Assembly: GCF_000282655.1 (NCBI RefSeq)
Contig: NZ_AKIV01000063.1
Span: 1 to 57,412 of the forward strand
Source of the DNA: Polaromonas sp. CF318
GTDB lineage: Bacteria > Pseudomonadota > Gammaproteobacteria > Burkholderiales > Burkholderiaceae_C
Direction of reading: 5' to 3'
DNA length: 57,412 nucleotides
Part shown: one piece after another, positions 56,522-57,412 of the stretch
Numbering within the stretch: the stretch's first letter is position 1
How the letters are laid out: each line of letters starts with the position of its first letter
The notes under the pieces: model-generated
What the model was told of the DNA's origin: nothing
Seen by the model: the letters and a program-made list of their open reading frames with translations, nothing else
The model's database searches: none
Position numbers and translations under genes: made by a program

Positions 56522-57067
56522 TCACCTTTTCGGCTTTTCCTGCGGCTCGCCCTCGGCGGCGGCCTTGCGCCTGGCCGGCGCGGCCTTTTCCTGCAGCAAT
56601 TCGTCCCGGGCCAGGTTCTCGATCATGGCCAGCAGCACGGTGCGCGTCATCTTGATGTGTTCAGGCGCTATGCCCTCGATGCTCACGTTGTTGGTCTCTT
56701 CGGCCAGGGGCACCAGCAACTGCTTGAGCGCGCGGCCCTTGTCGCTCAGGTGCACATACATATTCTTCTTGTTGGTGGGCAGCTGCTTGCGCTCGATGTA
56801 GCCCAGCGCCTCCATGGCCTTCATGGCGGTGAAGGTGGTGGGCTCCATCACGCCGGCGCGCTCGCTGAGCTCTTTCTGCGTCAGGCCGTCGGACTCCCAG
56901 AGGATGCGTAGAAAGGTCCAGTGGCCGAAGGGCACCCCGTGCCGTGCCAGCCGCACCTGCAGCGCGCGGTGAAAGGCGCGTGAGGCATCGCGGATCAGGT
57001 GCGCGAGGCGGTCATTGGGCACGGCTTCACGCCAGTGGCGGATGATATTTTGGGTATCGTTGCTCAT
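56522..57067 (-). CDS. MarR family transcriptional regulator
   Basis: 181 residues from the ATG at 57067; frame to 57169 belongs to the upstream gene's antisense. The winged helix is clear: FLRILWESDGLTQKELSERAGVMEPTTFTAMKAMEALGYIERKQLPTNKKNMYVHLSDKG (about 48-108). A basic Ala/Lys/Glu-rich tail follows residue 160. Such proteins respond to phenolic compounds. It overlaps the upstream Gfo/Idh/MocA gene by four bases (57064-57067), so it is probably its regulator. Confidence 0.92.
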   Translation of the reverse strand: MSNDTQNIIRHWREAVPNDRLAHLIRDASRAFHRALQVRLARHGVPFGHWTFLRILWESDGLTQKELSERAGVMEPTTFTAMKAMEALGYIERKQLPTNKKNMYVHLSDKGRALKQLLVPLAEETNNVSIEGIAPEHIKMTRTVLLAMIENLARDELLQEKAAPARRKAAAEGEPQEKPKR

Positions 57068-57412
57068 GACCCCGCATTGTGACCGACTTGGTGCGGGGGC
57101 ACGCAATCCCGGCCGCTGCGCGCCGATTCCAGCAGCGCCAGGCAGACCGCCGTGGTGGCGCGAGCCCATTCGCCGTTGTGCACCGGGGGCTTGTCATGGA
57201 CCACGGCGGCATACAGCTCGTCAATCACCTCCCGGCGTGGGATGGCCGGGGCGGGCAGGGCTTCCACGGCTTTCTCGCTGTCGGTATAAATGCTTATTTC
57301 CGACGGCCCGGGCCGCAGGTCGGCCTTTTCGCAGCTCACGATGAGCTGGCCGAAATGCTGGTGCCGCAGGCCCACGGGCAGGGCGCTGCCGGCCGTGTAC
57401 AGGCGGCCGCCG
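57064..57412 (-). CDS. Gfo/Idh/MocA family oxidoreductase, C-terminal end (partial)
   Basis: The frame is open to the window edge and gives about 115 residues, with VGLRHQHFGQLIVSCEKADLR, then EISIYTDSEKAVEAL and IDELYAAVVHDKPPVHNGEWARATTAVCLALLESARSG. The late pattern of helix with VCLALLESA and small residues fits the C-terminal domain of Gfo/Idh/MocA oxidoreductases, in which this helix packs after the sheet. The N-terminal cofactor domain is missing because the gene starts beyond the window. Substrate unknown; it is coupled to the MarR gene. Confidence 0.75.
   Translation of the reverse strand, partial: GGRLYTAGSALPVGLRHQHFGQLIVSCEKADLRPGPSEISIYTDSEKAVEALPAPAIPRREVIDELYAAVVHDKPPVHNGEWARATTAVCLALLESARSGRDCVPPHQVGHNAGS

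Overview
The window looks like a chromosomal segment from a GC-rich betaproteobacterium of the Comamonadaceae (Polaromonas / Rhodoferax / Variovorax type). The evidence is gene content: an EpsA-EpsB-EpsL-EpsE-EpsF-EpsG polysaccharide set, a TRAP carrier beside a D-erythronate dehydrogenase, ETF-ubiquinone oxidoreductase divergent from an SDR, and paired CoA-transferase subunits with a PAS-LuxR regulator. This is inference from family recognition; no search was run. No rRNA, tRNA, insertion sequence, prophage or CRISPR array was seen.

Layout. 1-3.3 kb: tail of a rhamnose-mutarotase-like gene, an LgoD-type zinc dehydrogenase and a mannitol-dehydrogenase-family reductase (a sugar or sugar-acid route), then a transglutaminase-fold protein that lacks the usual Cys and His. 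3.3-9.5 kb (minus strand): glycine cleavage operon gcvT-gcvH-gcvP with a TauE/SafE-type permease at its tail, preceded by a tandem glycine riboswitch. 9.5-13.5 kb (minus): DctP-DctQ-DctM TRAP carrier and DenD-like dehydrogenase. 13.6-16.2 kb (minus): two tandem membrane-anchored TAXI-type binding proteins with no TRAP permease beside them.

16.3-38.5 kb is one large exopolysaccharide locus built as two convergent units. The plus unit (17.7-25.9 kb) holds the LuxR regulator EpsA, initiating phosphosugar transferase EpsB, outer-membrane EpsL, export protein EpsE, chain-length protein EpsF, ATPase EpsG and a WecG/TagA/CpsF transferase, with a VanZ-like gene inserted antisense. The minus unit (37.3-26.2 kb) is ten tightly packed genes: a small secreted or anchored protein, flippase, polymerase/ligase, two GT2 enzymes, an acyltransferase, a GT-B enzyme, a GMC oxidoreductase, an epimerase and a hexapeptide acetyltransferase. 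galE lies just upstream. The units meet at a repeat-rich hairpin region (25.88-26.20 kb).

38.9-57.4 kb is mostly housekeeping and metabolism: ETF-QO, SDR, LysE and EamA carriers, thioesterase, a metal-dependent hydrolase, an AhpD-like protein divergent from katG, a PcaC-like protein with a GNAT enzyme, a quinone-reductase-like dehydrogenase divergent from a LysR gene, an HPF-like protein, DUF1993, a metallophosphoesterase translationally coupled to a kinase-universal stress protein fusion, PAS-LuxR divergent from scoAB, a MarR gene and a partial Gfo/Idh/MocA oxidoreductase.

The most interesting items are a dispersed structured repeat whose core is conserved while its 19-bp inverted arms differ between copies; the twin anchored TAXI proteins; the small leader gene of the ten-gene polysaccharide operon; and the phosphatase / kinase-USP pair.
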